Positions 40,886 to 54,381 of a stretch of 64,000 nucleotides of DNA are shown piece after piece. The DNA comes from Acanthaster planci (lineage: Eukaryota; Echinodermata; Asteroidea; Valvatida; Acanthasteridae). The stretch lies in assembly GCF_001949145.1 (NCBI RefSeq), contig NW_019091699.1, positions 45,773 to 109,772 of the forward strand. The letters are read 5' to 3'. The notes beneath the pieces are model-generated. The model was not told the DNA's origin and did not search any database. It saw only the letters and a list, made by a program, of their open reading frames with translations. Each line of letters starts with the position of its first letter. The stretch's first letter is position 1. The translations under genes were made by a program, and so were the position numbers.

Positions 40886-43800
40886 GTAACGCCTATCTGT
40901 GCCAATAAGAGGTTACTTTAGTGTTGAAAAGATGGATGTTTGAACAAACTGATTTGTAGCAAGCTTCGCTGTGGTTGGAAGCATCTGAGATGAGCAGGTG
41001 CGTGTTGGCCCTTTGTAGAGCCTTAAATAATAAGCAATGACATAAAGGAGTCTTTGTCTTCCAAGCACAGCCTCATAATAACGGGCTGCTTTGTGTTCAT
41101 TTGGCATTTATTTGTATTTTACTGCCATACCTATGTATTCTCACCTGTACATGGTTAAAGACCAACTCCAACGATGCTAATTTTTCTCATATTGAATCTT
41201 ATTCAGAAGAGCCAAGTCTAATTAAAGTGGCACATATCAATACCTCCCTTGCAGTACACATTTTGTGTTTATAAAGCACAGTTGTTGTGTCCATTTTTCC
41301 TGCGAGTCCAGTCCGATATTGTAAAAATGGACAGTGCTTGTGCAGCATGCATAGCACATAGCCACAGATGACAGCACGAACTTGAAGAACGCTCTCATTC
41401 TTCGGAAACTCTAAGAATTTCAATCCCGGTTCTTTCGCAGGATTTATACATCCACCAATGACGCTCGATTTCAGCATTGTTGTAAATCATGGAGAAAGAC
41501 AACTCTCCGTGGAAAAGAGATAATGTGGCACAGTAGACCTGGCACATGGATCGATCCCTGGTACGCAGTGTACGCACATGTACACGTAGCTCCATTTCAT
41601 GTACATGTGCATGTATGTTTGTAGCGGAACCAGTCATGCCACGGATACCAGTGTCAATGTTTACTCTGGAATTACGTCACACAAATTTCGTTTCTCAACA
41701 GTGCTGCCAGCTGTCAGATTGTGGAAATTTTTCATAAAACTCAAAGACATCGTTCAAAAGTTTAGGCAAAATTACACAAACTACAGATGCAATACAGACA
41801 TGATTTGGTAATGAACATTTTATTTATTACATGCTAAATACAATCATAGTTTATTTTCAAAATTTATAAAACCATTGGAGTTGGTCTTTAAATCTCAGCC
41901 TCTCTAATGGAAAGTTCTCCTGACTTCCGTAGGGATGAAAATGGAACATTTGCTCTGCCAAATTAGCACTAAAAGTAGATTTTTTATGAACGGCAGGGAT
42001 TAAAACAACTTCATTTGGTAGAGCATATCCGCATGTACAGCACGATAATGCTCCTGTAAAATACGTTTTGTTCAGTACACAAAGATTTAATGGGTGTTCA
42101 AACCGTGTGAATATCCGGGCACATTGAACGATGATGGATGACAGTCCTTTAAATTGCAAACATTGGCTGGAATCATCGGGAGTGTGCATTTATAAAACCT
42201 GGTGAAGCATATTTTGTCATTGAGTCACAAGACTATTTTATTGGAGTTGGCTGTTAAAATTGATGCCAATTTTTTTTTCTTTTTATTTTATATGTTCTTT
42301 TTCCATTTGCTTTTCAGCTTTTATGACAATTACCGGTATGCTTGTATAAAACTAAATGAGCTATTATTGACAAAGTTGACTTGTTTTTGAGGTTCATTTT
42401 TTAACTAAAAGGTTGTTGAAATCCCCCTCCCCTGAAAAAAAAAATCACACATTTGTAGCTCATGAATGAAATATTCACTGTAGGCCTTCCAGATACATAT
42501 TCAGGCTTATCTGCTGATCAGAATTTAAGCTGGTAGGCAACTGGAAAAGGGTGATTTCTGACAAGTGTTGTACAGTCCATCAGTTGTCATTGATGCATCG
42601 TGTTCCTCTGAGGAACAAAATTACTCAAAATCTAAAGAAGGGTGCCTCAGAACCAACCCGATGAAGTTCCTGCTCAGTCAATTCTGTGCATTCTGAGAAA
42701 AAACAACATTCCAGAAGTTTGATTTCGGATCTGAAGTTGACAAGTCACGATTTGAGCTGCACCTGAATTCAGCATCTGAGACATGGTCTCACGCTCAGTC
42801 AAACACAGCCATGTGATGTCACGCAGTGAACCGAAATGCACTGCTTATGCCAGTTTTTTAAAAACGCATTTTCAGACGCATCGTTGGAAATGGATTTCTT
42901 TCATTGCTTTCTTCAAAGTGACAGCTTGCCAGAAAAAAAGTCACAGGGAGTTTGGTCCCTTATTAATTAACCATCTTTAAATCAAGTCTGCTTTTCAACA
43001 ATTATTTTGTCAATTACATTTTGGATAACCGCAGATGCTGGACTATACGGTGCCTTCAATAAAACATGTACACTTGCTTGTACATATATTCTTGCTCAAT
43101 ACCAGAGATCCACATGTTACACGTTACGTGTATGGCAATATAATTCACAGGCCCAGTTCAACCCACAGTACCTGTACATTTCCTGGACATAAAATCCTGT
43201 CACTGCACTTGATGTAAAAAAACAGAATTAGTCAGTCTATAAAAGACAGGAAAAGCAAATGAAACGAAAAGGGCACAGTTCCCTGCATGTAAATGTCACC
43301 CTGGACGTTCGTAGAAAAAGGCCAAGTAGGTTCAGGTGATGTATGCATTCAATTACAATTTTGAAACTGCTGTGTTGTGACCTCTAATTTTTCTATTGAA
43401 AGGGAGAAATGTTCAGCTACATATTTTGTTCAGATGTTTTAAACTTTCTGGGGGGGGTGGGGTGGGGATTGTAGAAGTTTGAGCTTTTGACCATCTTGTC
43501 CTTTTTTTGAAGTTTTCACAAGCAAACATATCGTGTGTATTGCCTATTTTTACCCAGTGGCCATTTAAACTTGATTTTGCCAACTATAAAAATGAAACGA
43601 GTTGCATTCTGTCATTCATGAGAACTGCAGTAGCCTAAAATATGCTTAGACAAATTCTGGAGATACTGATATGTGGTGTTATCTTGCATTTCCAACATTC
43701 CATCTCGTGGATCCAGCTGATAAGGTATTGCAGAAGGGGTCCTCCAAACATTGTGATATATTCCAACACTTCATTTGCATTCAACATTTTGTCCTTGATT

Positions 43801-46800
43801 TGTTTGCACTTCCCTGTTTCTGAAGTGTGCTTAAATATCTTGGGAAATGTTTGTTGACACTTATCAGTTAAACCAACAGTTCCCACATTCTTGTTTGTGT
43901 GTGCTGAGTAAAATACATGTACTCACTAGCAGTTGGTTTGTTGAAAATTAAAAGAATACCGTTTATTTTTTTTTACAGAATATAAAGACATTTTTGTAGT
44001 TGCCACATCTGTTTAATACAGAAAGTATTCACAGAGTTACATATGATGAAAGGTCATTGCATTTGGCCATAAATTTTTTTTAAATTAAGAAATTAGGCTC
44101 TTCCCAGGGTTGTAATTAGCTGTCAAGTAGTTCAGTCCCTCACATTTGAACATTAAGATTACAATACTCTGAAGACACTTCACAGTTTATTTCTAAGTAA
44201 TTGCTTTCTTTTCTTTTTCTTAAAATATATGCATACATGTACATCTTTATTTTGGGAACGTTCATGACGTTTTTCATCTGCCAAATTTGTGTATAATTAT
44301 TAATGGTTTGATAAAAATGATTAAAAGGAGACTCTCACAGCCAAAGAGGCTGAATTGTGGTCAATTTTACAAATAAATACATAAATAGGCCAGTTTAAAA
44401 CACTATATGAAAAGTTATATAATAATAACTCATATATTGATTAAGAAGACAGACTATTAAAGGCACCCATTTGTACAGAAGTTAAAGTAAGACAAAAGAT
44501 AAAAAATGGCAAATGAGTATAGTCACGTAGTTGTGTAGTCCATGGCATTAATTCAAGTGAGTCCAGACATGTAGAGCAAATGCTGGCCTGATAATTCAGA
44601 ATTCAGGTCACTTACGACCTGTCCATAAATTTAACTTCCACCTCGAATTCCAATGGCCAGCACTCTCTGGCTTAAATTGAAAACTAGCAATAGGCCTCAA
44701 AGACAGAAGGCCAGCCAGTAAAAAAAAAACCTGTTCCCAGTGGCAACCGAAATATTCCATTGGCAAAGTGGATCGTCAATCAGAATTTTCAATCTGGGTC
44801 TATCAGTCTTCCTGCGCAATTTATCATGTAGGGTTTCTATTAGCCGACAGCTTGGAATGCGTGCATCTGCAGCCCTGCCGTGAGTTTACAGTGGCAAAGT
44901 GCACATACATATACAACTTGGAATAAACACAAATAAACGAAGGATACTGCAGTGTTGTCATTGTGTGGTCATAGCAAAGCAAAGAAAAAAGCTTTTTATT
45001 AGTGTATCTGTGCTGATGTACATGTATACACAGTTTGTCAAATCATGGAGGTAGGAAGTTCCAGCACCAGTTTTTCTAAATAATTAGGTCAGGATTTCAC
45101 ATTTGAAAGATTAGACCTTGTACATTTTTGTTGGTAAAACAAACAGCAAATAATCTGGAAACGAGCATTGGTTTGTTTTTTTTTCTTTCATGTAAGGACC
45201 AGGCTCCAAATTAAATGCAGTGGGTGGTTTCTGTTTGACTTGACATTAACTGGTTGGTTTGTTTACGGTTTGTGTACGGCACCAGTGATTTTATTTAGAG
45301 CTTGTGGGTGGTGGTACAGTTTATCAGAGTTCACAGCAGCAGTTTCATTGATTGTTTGTTATTTTTTATTATTTGTGGGAATGTTTTCGGTGGAATATAT
45401 GCCCTGCCCCCCCCCCCAGTATACAGGTGTGGTGTCTACCAGGGAGGAAGGAATGGACAGGGAACTGATAAATATTTTCAAATGTTTGGAGCAGAATTTG
45501 TATTACAAAATACTGGACAGACCTCTGTGTTGTATCTAGGTTACTGTGATCTTAGTAGGGCTTCAGTAGTGCAGTACATTGCACATTACGAGTCTAGTCA
45601 CAAGACCAGTTACAAGCAAGGGCAGATCCACAACTAAATTTTTTTGGGGGGGCAAATGCTTGGAAGATTCTTTATGTAACCTTTTAAGGGGCAAGGCAAA
45701 TTCTTTTGGCATTTTACATGCTTTCAGAAGGATAGGAGGTAAATAGTCCCTCAAAATTACCTTCTCATTCTTCAAACAAATTCTTTGGCTCCCCTGAAGG
45801 AGACATGGTCACCTTTGGCCCCCCTTCCCCATTCCCGATTTGCCAAAGGCCACAAGTAAGTAACAGGATACAGTGTGGCAGAGAAATGCTTTCATCATGG
45901 TATGTTCAGTTACTTGTGACTTGAGCTTAAGACTGGATGACTTTTGACAGACTTGCAGGGACTTGCACGTTGTAATAGACTCGTTGATTTGATCATTATT
46001 GTGTAGCTGTGTGATGCACGAGTCAATGGCATGTACCATTTCCATAAATACTGGCTGTACCTACTGACCAGCAGATTAGAAGCCACCACTGTAATCGTAT
46101 CACGCTTGTAAGTAGGTCAACGGCACTTGTTGCACGCCTCTTCGACAAGCAGCAATTTACCAAATTGCACGCCTTGCCTAGCCTCAAATGCATGACAGGG
46201 GGGCATCGGTACAGATAAGAGATGCACACACGTGTACGTGTGGCTCGCCAGCAACTGATCAGTTATATTGCTCTTTTGTATGGTTATTTCAGAAACTTAC
46301 GTGTGCCTAATTTTACATACTGATGCGAAATGCACTTTGCTCATAGGGTGTTGGGTAAAATAACCACGCAGAATTCTGATGTAACCACCTAGTTTTCACG
46401 AGCCGGTATATTTATCCAGAACTTGTATATTTCTGATGCCCTGATGCATCTGACATGCACATACATGCAGAAATACCATCAAATACCAGCACAGGTAGAT
46501 TAAACTTTGTTCTTTTGAAAAGCACTCTGAAGAGTATTTAGGGATACAAAGCAATGAGCCTTTTCACTGTGGAACTTATCTCCACATACTTAATTTGGGG
46601 GTTTGAATTTACCGTTGGCAACAAATACTCCATCTTTTGATCAAGCTCTGAAAATGAGTTCTACACTAACAGCTTTGTTCTTGTTTTCAAAGTACTTCTG
46701 GACAGACGTCCAGGAGCACGTTCAATAGAACAGAATACTTCATGTACACTTTCCATTTGTCCACTTGAAGCACCAATTGTTATTGTGTATCGTTTGGCCA

Positions 46801-49594
46801 CGCGAGTGCCAAACTTGAGTTGCATTACTCGAGAGCAACAAACTTTCAAGAGCCTCTTCACAAACAGCCTAGCTGCGTGTAAATGAGCTTCTCCTGGATG
46901 GTTGGCAGGCGAGAGCTGATACCAGGTTGCCAAACAAGATTACAACAATTCCGTCCACACCCCTGGAATTTTATCCAGCTCTGTCAACAACATTCAGCAG
47001 GTGACATTAATATAATGCAGAGTGCTTCCTGATATTTTGTAATTCTAACTACCCGGGGGAGGTACCTTGGCCATTGTGAAATGGATTACAACAGGAAAAT
47101 GAGCTATGTCGCATATTTTTGTTGGGACCTGATTGCGCGGTGATAACGTAAACTGTAATTAGTGTCAAGTTTTTCTCAGAATCCTCTGAAAAGATTCTTT
47201 CATAAAACAGCTGAAAGACCATGCAAAAGCGATGTGAAAAGGTACACAGTTCTCACCATGCGCCTCTTCAGAGACAGGTTCGATTCCTGGTGCAGCCCTC
47301 ATGCAGATGAGCTTTTCAGTCCCTACCTGATCTCTGTGAGTTTTACCAAAAACCTTCTTCTAGGGTTTTCCTCCCACCAATAAAACTGTAACTGCTTCTC
47401 ATTGTTTCCTCTCTACAGTTTTCTTCTGGCTTGCGAGCTACAGTGCCAGGGGTGCTTCTGAGGAATCTTTGGTTTTGTTATCAGAAATACTTGATAATGA
47501 CTTTTACAAAGTCATAGCTCTGGCCACTTTGGTTCGGTAATAACTGCACTGACCCCTACCTCATCACCCAGGAGCATATAAATGTGTAAAACAAACGGGT
47601 CATGGTGTGACATTCTGTGAGCACAGGAAAAAAGACAAATATTTATTACTTTCGTTGACATGGACACAATTTTTCATAGAAGTTTTAGTCTGCACGAATT
47701 TACGTTAAAACCCAAAACACTCAATATTTTTCAAACTTCATCACTCAGAATTTGGACTTTACACAATGGGGGAAGATAAAGACCAGTCATCAGTTGAAAG
47801 TTTGGGTGTAAACAAGCACTGCAAATCGAGCAAGTAAATGTAAAATGCAATCTGTCCCTTTAGTGTCATCAGTTTGTTTTCTCCAATCAGTTTCTTTTCG
47901 TCTTACCCTTCCCATCCAAAAGATTACACAAGAAACTATAAATGCCCTGGTCGTTTTTCCACAGTTAATGACATTCAGGCTGTCAAGTCTCCGCTGTATA
48001 TTTGGTTTGCTTGTGAAATTGACGTTAAAGGGTTAATTCTCAAGTACTGAGGTAAAAACACACTGAAATGTGTTGCAAACTGTTAAAAGGACGTTACTTT
48101 GAGTGGTATTTACATCAGGAGGCAATGTCTGCAACAGTGATGGTGGAGGTTTAAAAACAAACAGATGTCTGCTTATCAAATGAAGACTGATCGACTGCAA
48201 GGTTTTAATCTTGCCGAGTTGCCATTGCCGCACCGAAGTTAATCAAATTTGACTTGTCAGCTGGCTAATTTAGAAACGTCGTCCGGATCTGTCTGGATGT
48301 AGCTTGCTGCACATGCTCAGAGCAAACAGCTAGCTAGTGTCTGACAAAATGATGTTGCCCCACAGCAGATTGGCAGCTTTTGACAGATGGCGTTGGCTCC
48401 ACGGCCTTTTAATCGAGCGTGCCTCTATGCAAGGAAAATCAATTGTCCATCGGACTTAATAAACTCGCTGCCTTTGAGAGGAAAAGAAAAAGAAAAGGCT
48501 GATTGTTTAAAAGCTGAAGTGCAGTGCATGACTGTAACCCCATGGAGCCGATCAAAGACATGTCTACTTCGGTGCAGTGCAATTATCAATCAATACGAGT
48601 TCAGGTTTGGGGTCCACTCAATAATTAACACCAAAGTCATAAATGTCAGCATGAAATCTTATTCAGAAGTTCACAGGTGTGGAGCATACTTTGCATCTTT
48701 GTGTTCACTTTTTGGGGTGGGATTTTAACTCAAATTTCTTTATCGCAGAAAGGGAGATGGCGGCAGGTAGGTTGGTTTTTCAAATAGTAATAAAAGAGAA
48801 AACTCCGTTGCAATTTTGCATTCATGTGTTAATTCCAATTAATGTACATTATACCTTCATCATCTGCATGTTTTAAATTTCATTTTTTTTTGGCATTTGA
48901 GGTAAATTACCGTAGGTTGCGGCCTGATGTGCATCATTTTAGGGGGGGCTGGAACTCTTTACATTTTTAGTTTATGTGAAGTGAGTGAAACTGGATCTAG
49001 GGGATTATTAAAATGATGAGCACAAATGATGTACGATGTACAGACAACACTCCTACATTTTTACCTGATTTCCACAAATGCATTTTCATGCACCAGAGGC
49101 AAGGCAACATTCTCATGTCAGACTGTGTTGCATTACGATTTGAATCAAACATAATTAGATATGCTCAGAAATGTTTGACAGAAATAAAGCTTTGGCATTT
49201 TTCTCTCAAACTGTTACCTGTACTCTTGCTTTGTCTGTATTTTTTTTCTCCTTCCAATTTGCCAGCCTGTGCCTGTACAATGTCAAATAATAAAATTAGC
49301 CCTGGGGAAATGTTCAAGCAGCAGGCCATCAACTGACAAATAAGCTCATTAGTTGGCATTACCAAGACTTTCCCCCCCCTTGGTCACCCTGGGGTTTCCC
49401 TTCCCTTCAAGAGAGAACTTTAGCCGTAATACAGCACATGCATTTTCAGCTTGGCCACTCTGGAATGTATTCAGTATTGAGAATTATGATAATCCCCCAT
49501 CCAAAAAGAAAATGGAAATTCCACCATCACTCCATGGGTGTTTTGAAAACAGAGATCGGATCACTAGGATTCTCCAGAGCAACTGGGGTATTTG

Positions 49595-49630
49595 ATCATG
49601 GAGGTAAAAATAGATTTTTACCTCCATGAT
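49595..49630. repeat. Perfect 17-bp hairpin with 2-base loop
   Basis: ATCATGGAGGTAAAAAT at 49595-49611 is followed after AG by its exact reverse complement at 49614-49630. Confidence 0.95.
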
Positions 49631-52600
49631 TTGATGTACACTTCACTCTGTAATTCAATGACTGTCTTTTGTTCTAAAGGATGCTTCGTGGGTGTTATTC
49701 CAGAACTATCTCAGCTGGGACCTGATGGGATTTTCCTAAAGCAGTTGTGCAATTGTGCACTATCAGACAGTGGCCGTAAAGTTTGTTCAACTTGACAGCA
49801 AACAAATCTGTGAAGTGAGGACACAGTGGTACAAATGAATGCGCTGCACTGCCCCTCCGGCTTTCTGATTGTTTGGCCCGGACAGCCAATTCACCCAGCC
49901 AATTCACCCGACACAGCTTTTCCATTCATGGGAGACTTCTCTGGCTCTTGGCTATACACACAAGTGGACACTGCCAACAATGGTCTTTTGTTAAGTTACC
50001 TATGCGTTCCCACAGCTTTTTCCTGCACTTAACACTACCACTTGTGAACCCCTGATTGAAAATTGAAAAAAAAAAGACCATATAAAAAAAAATCTGAGAT
50101 AGCTTTCATTATTAGAAACGCCAGTAGATAGGGCAATGGAGGTTCTTTCTTTCTTTTATTTGGGTTCTGTTCCTGTTTTGGCTATCTAGAAAGCAGCAAC
50201 TTCAAGATAATCAATCATTTCTATGAAAATGATGTCCAGGGTTTCAAATTTTGTTTACCACAGAAAACGATCGCGTTAGGCACTGTTGTGGAGGCAGCAA
50301 CATTGGCAAACGGCCAGCATTAACAGATACAATACATTTAATGTACTTGATTACTGTACGTGATTGCTCTTCACTTGCCAACTTCTGTGCATTTTTCTCC
50401 ACGTTATACCCACAAGAGGAAGGTTGTCAAAGATGTCAGTCTGTTGCCATGGCAACACGTCGCTTTGCAAAGTCCACATTTGAAAAGAAATTTGTGAGAG
50501 ACACTTCCAACTAAGAAACAGCACTAGAGTATAGATCCGAATCTTACTATCATTACCACAACAGAACAAGACACACTTTGAAAATCCATTCCAATAAGTC
50601 AGTCTGTCACCCACAGCAAACCTTCCTTTGGTGTCATTCATTTACCCGAAAAAGTTATGTAGTTAGTGTGGTCGGATGAGTGTAATAATGGTGCCTTGCA
50701 ATTATGCTCCCCCCCCCGGTAATTTCTCCTGTTTAAATTTAAACGATGTTATAAATATTTCTCTTGGACCTCATCTTTTGAGGAACTGTCCGTTTATCTG
50801 GTCATGCAGTCAGTGATCCCCTGGGTCCCATTAAATGAAGTATATAGATTTTATTCTGGAGAAGGAGGCAAGGAGAAAGTAGGAGCAAGGATATGTATAC
50901 AAAACAGCTCTCTGAACAAAGGTGGCTCGTTATCTATCCTAGGGAGTTTTTCAGACACATGTATTGTTCTTTTACAACCCCTGGTAGGTCTAATGATTAA
51001 GGCAAAGGCAGTCGGTTAGTGTACAGAATGTAGATGGAGCCATCGAACTGGTTCTGTGGTCACTGGTATACAGTTACATCAGGTCCATTACAACAGGTAG
51101 GCTATCTGTCTCTACCTGATTAGACTCTGAATTCTCTAGGGTTTGTTGGCCCACAACTAAAACTAATACCTCCTTCATTGTCTTCTCTAAGAGCACTGTC
51201 AGCAACATGTTGTAAAGAGATTACAGTGAATTGCCAGGGTCTTTATAACAATTACTCACTGTTATATGCTGGTATGAATGTTGTGTAGTCTCCTGTGCTT
51301 TGAGAGCATGTATGGTCATCAAAATTTCATGAAATTTTTTTTCTGTTTGGTGAGCTCTTCACAAGCGGCATAACTAGGGTGAAATGTCCAGGGGGACACC
51401 TAAAGGTGCACGCATTTGTTTTTTGGAGGGGGCATTGGAACCTTTATATATGCAATGGCTTTTGTATATTTCAAGTGAGGGACAGGTCTCCCCTCCACCA
51501 CTGCATTTTCACCTTCTTAAAACAATGTTCACACATCTGATACCGGACAGTTTTTACTGTGACAGTATACATGTACATGTACAGTACATGTAGATATACA
51601 TGTACATTCATTTGTGTGTAAAATCATAGAGCCATGGGTTACAAAGGCTGGTATGACTTCACACTTGTTAAAAAGGTGTGACCACCTACATGTAGGTGGG
51701 CTTAAATCCTTGGTAGTAAGCCAGACTCCAATTTAATGGCTTTAGAAAGGGTACAGTTGTATGTAAATGATGGTTTGGTGTTCTTTGAAAGCCAGGCCAT
51801 TAATTTCCAGACAGAGGGCTTTGGCACAGCCAAGGACAGATTACACCCAGTTGGAATGTGTTGCTTTTCCAGTGAAAAGTTTAACTTTAATGATTCCGTT
51901 TATTTTGAAGAAAACAGAAAACACTCTCCCATTCGTTTAATTCATACCTTGCCCAGATAGATCCTGACCCCTCCTCAAGTGGTCACACATATAATTATGT
52001 GTCCCACATACTTCTTAAAACCTACTTAAATTATTGGATTCAGTGTTTGTTTTTTTTTACTGAATACAATTTGTTACGTTATGGAGAAATATAACATGGA
52101 CCTACTTTATAAACTTCTCTAATAGTCATAGAATACCATCTTCTATAGAAAAATGACAACTGTGCAAATTTTCTTATTCTTTGCTTGATGGCGAGTTGAT
52201 CCAGATATCTTCAAAATACAGAGCAGCAGACGTGCGTCAAGAAAAGTTGGTGTCCAAAGTGCAGATGCATGTGGCAAATATTGAAAGAGATGTTTTGAGA
52301 CAGACCTACAGCTCAATGAGAGGTCTGTAATCCTAGTCAAAGGACTACTGAAGTAAGCATCTTGGGATCCTTACAACATCAATTTAGGCAGGTGGGACAG
52401 AAAGGGGTGATCTGATCTGTATAATAATTATTGCGGCAATTCAGTATAGAATGTGTAAAATGTAATGTTTAACGGCACAGTCAATCAAAACACTCTATCC
52501 CATTCATTATTTGATGCACAATATTCACAATACTGACGTGGGTCCCAAGGAAGTGTTGAATCCTTCAAGTTAGATCACACAATAGCTGACTAATTGGGCC

Positions 52601-54321
52601 AGGAACAATCGGCATAAAGCCAAAGCATTGTTATTGTGGCCGCCTGGGACCACATGTAACAACGGGGAAATGAAATCATGTAGAACGTGATAACCGAACC
52701 TTCATTGCGGACAGATGGAATTCCTAATCCCCACCCCAGAAAATGGGGAAACGAAAGAGGATACTGTTTCCTGGATTAACATTCTCTTTCCTCTGTTTGT
52801 GGAGATGGACTCAAACATCGCATTCAATGCTCTGAGTAAAACATGCTTACCCTCCTCTATTTCCTCAAGTTAACGAGTAAAGGATATGTCCCAAAAAATT
52901 CTTTACTTTATTGACATGGACAAGTGTATAAAAATGTCAGCTGTTGGCATGTCTTGAAGTACGTACTGATGACAAGATTTGTAAAGAATTCTTATACACT
53001 AAACAGATTTTTATAACAACTCGGATTTTGAAACAGTCACCAAATGCTTATAACTCACTTGTCAACGTGCTGTTGCTATGCCAACTTTTTTTCTCTTAGT
53101 TTTAATCCTCTAAGACATAAAAGTTTAAAGATCTGCACTACTCTTTCTCGTGTGAATTGGATTTCTTCAATGGTGCGTCTGTTGTCATGGAAACAACCAT
53201 CTCATAAGTCTTCCTGTCTTTTTTTTGGGGGGGGGTTGCAATCCATCGACCTATTTCTCATAATTCTGGTAAGAGATCCTCACTCAAATGAACTAAATCC
53301 AAGCAAACAATGCGTAACTCAAAAAAAAAAACCAAAAAAGTACACAAATAAATGATCTGTTGAAATCACAAGTGCCAAATAACTATAGCGAAAGATTTGG
53401 CCATCTTTTAATCTTGAACAGACTGTCACACTGTTTGGCAGATATCCTAGCTGTGTGCATCCGCAATGGGCATTACTCAAGCTATCAAATCAGGCCAAAC
53501 TTCAGGAATTTACATACAGAAGCAATTTCAATTATCATAACGCCGACAAACCAGACTGTAATTCATTTTCAAACTTGCACCCAAACCCGACCTTTAATCT
53601 CAGCAGTAGAGTGAAGAAGACTTTCAAGGGAAAAGAGGTGGATGCTTTCTTGGCACACTTACTTCTTTGTCAAGTTAGTGGGAATTTATATAACAAGTAC
53701 TCTATGAAACGTAAACAAAAAACATATACATGTATAGTATTCAAGGAAACTAATGGATTCTTCACTGTGAACAGTACATACTTAGTGGCGTAACTAGGGG
53801 GCAGAGGAAGAGGTCCATGCACCCAAGGAGTATCCCCCTCCCCTAGAAATTTTGAAATGTACACAACCTATGTGTAAAACCACAGGTTCCTGGTCCCCCC
53901 CGGACAAAAATGTGCCAAGCATGTTGTGAAAAGAGATCACCAAAGAGAAAGCAGATCAGTTTTGATTTACCTGCTCTACTGCAAAGACCGTGGCACTCAT
54001 CAGACCTAACGGCACTTTGACAAACTCCTTACAGTAAGAATGAATGATTGTAAAGACCCCCCGGATAGTCACTGCAAATTCCTTACAATGTGTTAAGAAT
54101 ACCTGAAGAGAGGAGGATGGAGGAGGTATTAGTTGTAGTACTGAGAGGATAAGCCGAGATTTTAGAACTGACTAATCCAGCATGGACACACCAAATCTAT
54201 AGGTACATGTACCCACTGGGATCGGACCTAGTGGGACCAGATTTTAAGCGGTCAGCTCATAAGTCTGACACCTCATAATTCCAATGCCTCACAAGACCGA
54301 AAAAGGCGTTTAAAAAGTCCA

Positions 54322-54381
54322 TAAGTCCGACGCCTCATAGGTCTCACCTATGGACCTATGACCTATGAGGCGTCGGACTTA
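54322..54381. repeat. Perfect 21-bp stem hairpin with 18-base loop
   Basis: The arm at 54322-54342 (starting TAAGTCCGACGCCTCATAGG) is the exact reverse complement of 54361-54381. Related single-arm pieces (AAGTCTGACACCTCATAA, near 54261, and CAATGCCTCACAAG) precede it, so the region looks like a short array of the arm motif. Confidence 0.95.
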
